DNA of 36,298 bases from the NCBI GenBank assembly GCA_022821585.1, contig JAJEDI010000078.1, forward strand, positions 1 through 36,298, read 5' to 3'. Positions 34,837 through 36,298 of the stretch are shown here, in pieces. The stretch comes from Caldilineaceae bacterium. GTDB taxonomy: Bacteria; Chloroflexota; Anaerolineae; Caldilineales; Caldilineaceae. The translations under genes were made by a program, and so were the position numbers. Each line of letters opens with the position of its first letter. The first letter of the stretch is position 1. The notes below the pieces were generated by a model, which searched no databases, was not told the DNA's origin, and saw only the letters and a list, made by a program, of their open reading frames with translations.

Positions 34837-34901
34837 TGGGGGAGGGTGTCTTCCGCGGAAACGCCTGCCTGCCATTATGAAATGAACATGGCGGTAAACC
34901 T

Positions 34902-35966
34902 ATGAACACATTACAGCCTGTGCAGACTACCATCAACGGTCGTGCGAGTGCTGCGGAGCCGGTATTGCGTCCGCGGCGGATGCGGATCAGCCCGGCGCTG
35001 CGGAGGATGGTGCGTGAGACAGCCCTCACGCCGTCCGACTTCATTTATCCGCTGTTCATCCGACACGGACGAGGAGAGCGCCGCCCTATCGCTTCCATGC
35101 CGGGACAGTTACAACTCTCGGTGGATGAATTGGTCAGGGAGGCGGAATCAATACTGGAGTTGGGCATTCCGGCTGTGCTCCTGTTCGGCATACCGGCGGA
35201 AAAGGACTGGTGTGGCAGCGACAACTTCAGTCCCCACGGGGTGGTTCCCGAGGCGATCCGTGCGCTGAAGGAGGCCGCGCCGGAGCTGATCGTCATCTCC
35301 GACATGTGTTTCTGTGAATATACGGATCACGGCCATTGCGGAATAATCAATTCGCCGGCGGTGGACAGCTACAACAGAGCGCTGCCGGAGGGCTATCTGC
35401 TCAACGACCCGACGCTGGAACTATTGGGACGGGCTTCGGTCGTGCATGCCGAAGCCGGTGCAGACATTATTGCGCCGTCGGCGATGCTCGACGGCATGGT
35501 GGCGTCGATCCGCGGTGCGCTGGACGAGGCCGGTTTGGAGCATGTGCCGATACTGAGCTACGCGGCCAAATACGCCAGCAGTTTCTATGGGCCTTTCCGC
35601 GAGGCAGCTGAGAGCCCTCCCTCTTTTGGCGACCGCAGCCAGTATCAGATGGATCCGGCCAACCGCCGTGAGGCCCTTAAGGAGGTTGCGCTAGACGTCG
35701 CCGAGGGTGCGGACATGATCATGGTCAAACCGGCGCTGCCTTATCTGGATGTGCTGGCGGCGGTGCGGGAGGAGTTCAACCTGCCCACGGCCGCGTATCA
35801 GGTGAGCGGGGAGTATGCGATGCTGCACGCGGCCGCGGCCAATGGCTGGCTCGACCTGGAGAAGTGTGCGCTGGAGAGCCTGACAAGTATCAAGAGGGCT
35901 GGCGCAGACATGATACTGACCTACTTTGCCAAGGAAGCGGCTCGCTGGCTGGCCAAGAGGCGGTAG
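34902..35966 (+). CDS. hemB: Delta-aminolevulinic acid dehydratase (porphobilinogen synthase)
   Basis: The 354-residue enzyme condenses two aminolevulinates to porphobilinogen. The catalytic zinc site is complete with C136, C138 and C146 ([14 protein letters not shown]), so it is a Zn-dependent type rather than the Mg type with Asp ligands. The Schiff-base lysines are K223 (YAAKYAS) and K276 ([10 protein letters not shown]). The N-terminal [18 protein letters not shown] region forms the arm used in octamer assembly. ATG 34902 has a weak ribosome site and follows the methyltransferase by 65 bases. Confidence 0.97.
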   Translation: MNTLQPVQTTINGRASAAEPVLRPRRMRISPALRRMVRETALTPSDFIYPLFIRHGRGERRPIASMPGQLQLSVDELVREAESILELGIPAVLLFGIPAEKDWCGSDNFSPHGVVPEAIRALKEAAPELIVISDMCFCEYTDHGHCGIINSPAVDSYNRALPEGYLLNDPTLELLGRASVVHAEAGADIIAPSAMLDGMVASIRGALDEAGLEHVPILSYAAKYASSFYGPFREAAESPPSFGDRSQYQMDPANRREALKEVALDVAEGADMIMVKPALPYLDVLAAVREEFNLPTAAYQVSGEYAMLHAAAANGWLDLEKCALESLTSIKRAGADMILTYFAKEAARWLAKRR

Positions 35967-36074
35967 AGACTGTTGCCGGTCCTTAAAGAAAACTTTCTGC
36001 AGTGCCGGATGTTGGGTCGAAGCAGTAGCGATGTCGGATCAGTCGGTTTGCATCGCAACCTCTTTGCCCCATAT

Positions 36075-36103
36075 TTGCTTGTCCTACTTCGTTTGGCTAT
36101 ACT
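36075..36103 (+). promoter_or_regulatory. Promoter of the tRNA-Ser gene
   Basis: TTGCTT (36075-36080, four of six) and TATACT (36098-36103, five of six) are spaced by 17 bases. The start would be near 36110, about 55 bases before the mature tRNA. Confidence 0.65.
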
Positions 36104-36163
36104 GATTCGGCTTTTTGGAAAGGGTTGGCTTCAGGTTGCAGAACGGGCCGCCCCTTTCAGTTC

Positions 36164-36252
<89 letters not shown>

Positions 36253-36298
36253 TCGCGTGTTTGCATCGCTTCGTCAGTCGCTGGGTCCTGTGCGGCAG

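Overview
The window reads as a chromosomal segment of a free-living or host-associated heterotrophic bacterium with high GC content. I infer Chloroflexota, probably a Caldilineaceae- or SAR202-like member. The grounds are the mix of phytanoyl-CoA-dioxygenase-type oxygenases, Gfo/Idh/MocA, mandelate-racemase and SMP-30 families, a free-standing protein kinase, and the gene content around sdh, icd and hem. No rRNA or marker gene is present to prove the lineage.

Left part (1-18.4 kb, all plus strand) is accessory catabolism. A near-consensus sigma70 promoter and a hairpin-rich leader (312-541) precede six genes: a small beta-sandwich-like protein, two tandem paralogous beta-propeller glycosidase-like proteins, a mandelate racemase/enolase-superfamily dehydratase, a ThDP enzyme of the acetolactate synthase type and a Gfo/Idh/MocA oxidoreductase. 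A second promoter (8497-8525) and a leader with alternative hairpins precede an ABC importer unit: family-5 solute-binding lipoprotein, a large intercistronic hairpin, a TIM-barrel glycosidase-like protein, and two Dpp/Opp-type permeases with no ATPase in the window. After a 730-base gene-free stretch comes a four-gene set: PhyH-type oxygenase with HxG in place of HxD, alpha/beta hydrolase, PhyH-type oxygenase with normal HxD, and SMP-30/gluconolactonase. Together this looks like uptake and breakdown of a glycoside or sugar-acid-like compound. The substrate cannot be read from sequence.

Middle part (18.4-29 kb) is mostly core metabolism: a Ser/Thr kinase with its own strong promoter, a minus-strand sdhC-sdhD-sdhA-sdhB operon with a promoter carrying an operator-like palindrome in its spacer, a membrane-anchored zinc-ribbon/SH3/trypsin-like protease, NADP-type isocitrate dehydrogenase preceded by an SDR, a small four-helix membrane protein, and fabF.

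Right part (29-36.3 kb) is biosynthesis. A minus-strand pyrC-pyrB pair resembles the DHOase and ATCase domains of the eukaryotic CAD protein, in the same order. Divergent from it is a plus-strand hemC-hemD-methyltransferase-hemB cluster. A tRNA-Ser(GGA) with its own promoter closes the window.

Two copies of a dispersed two-hairpin repeat lie in the intergenic regions near 150 and 31,970. The most unusual items are the HxG PhyH oxygenase beside an HxD paralogue, the CAD-like free-standing pyrimidine pair, and the unassigned catabolic cluster at 542-8477.
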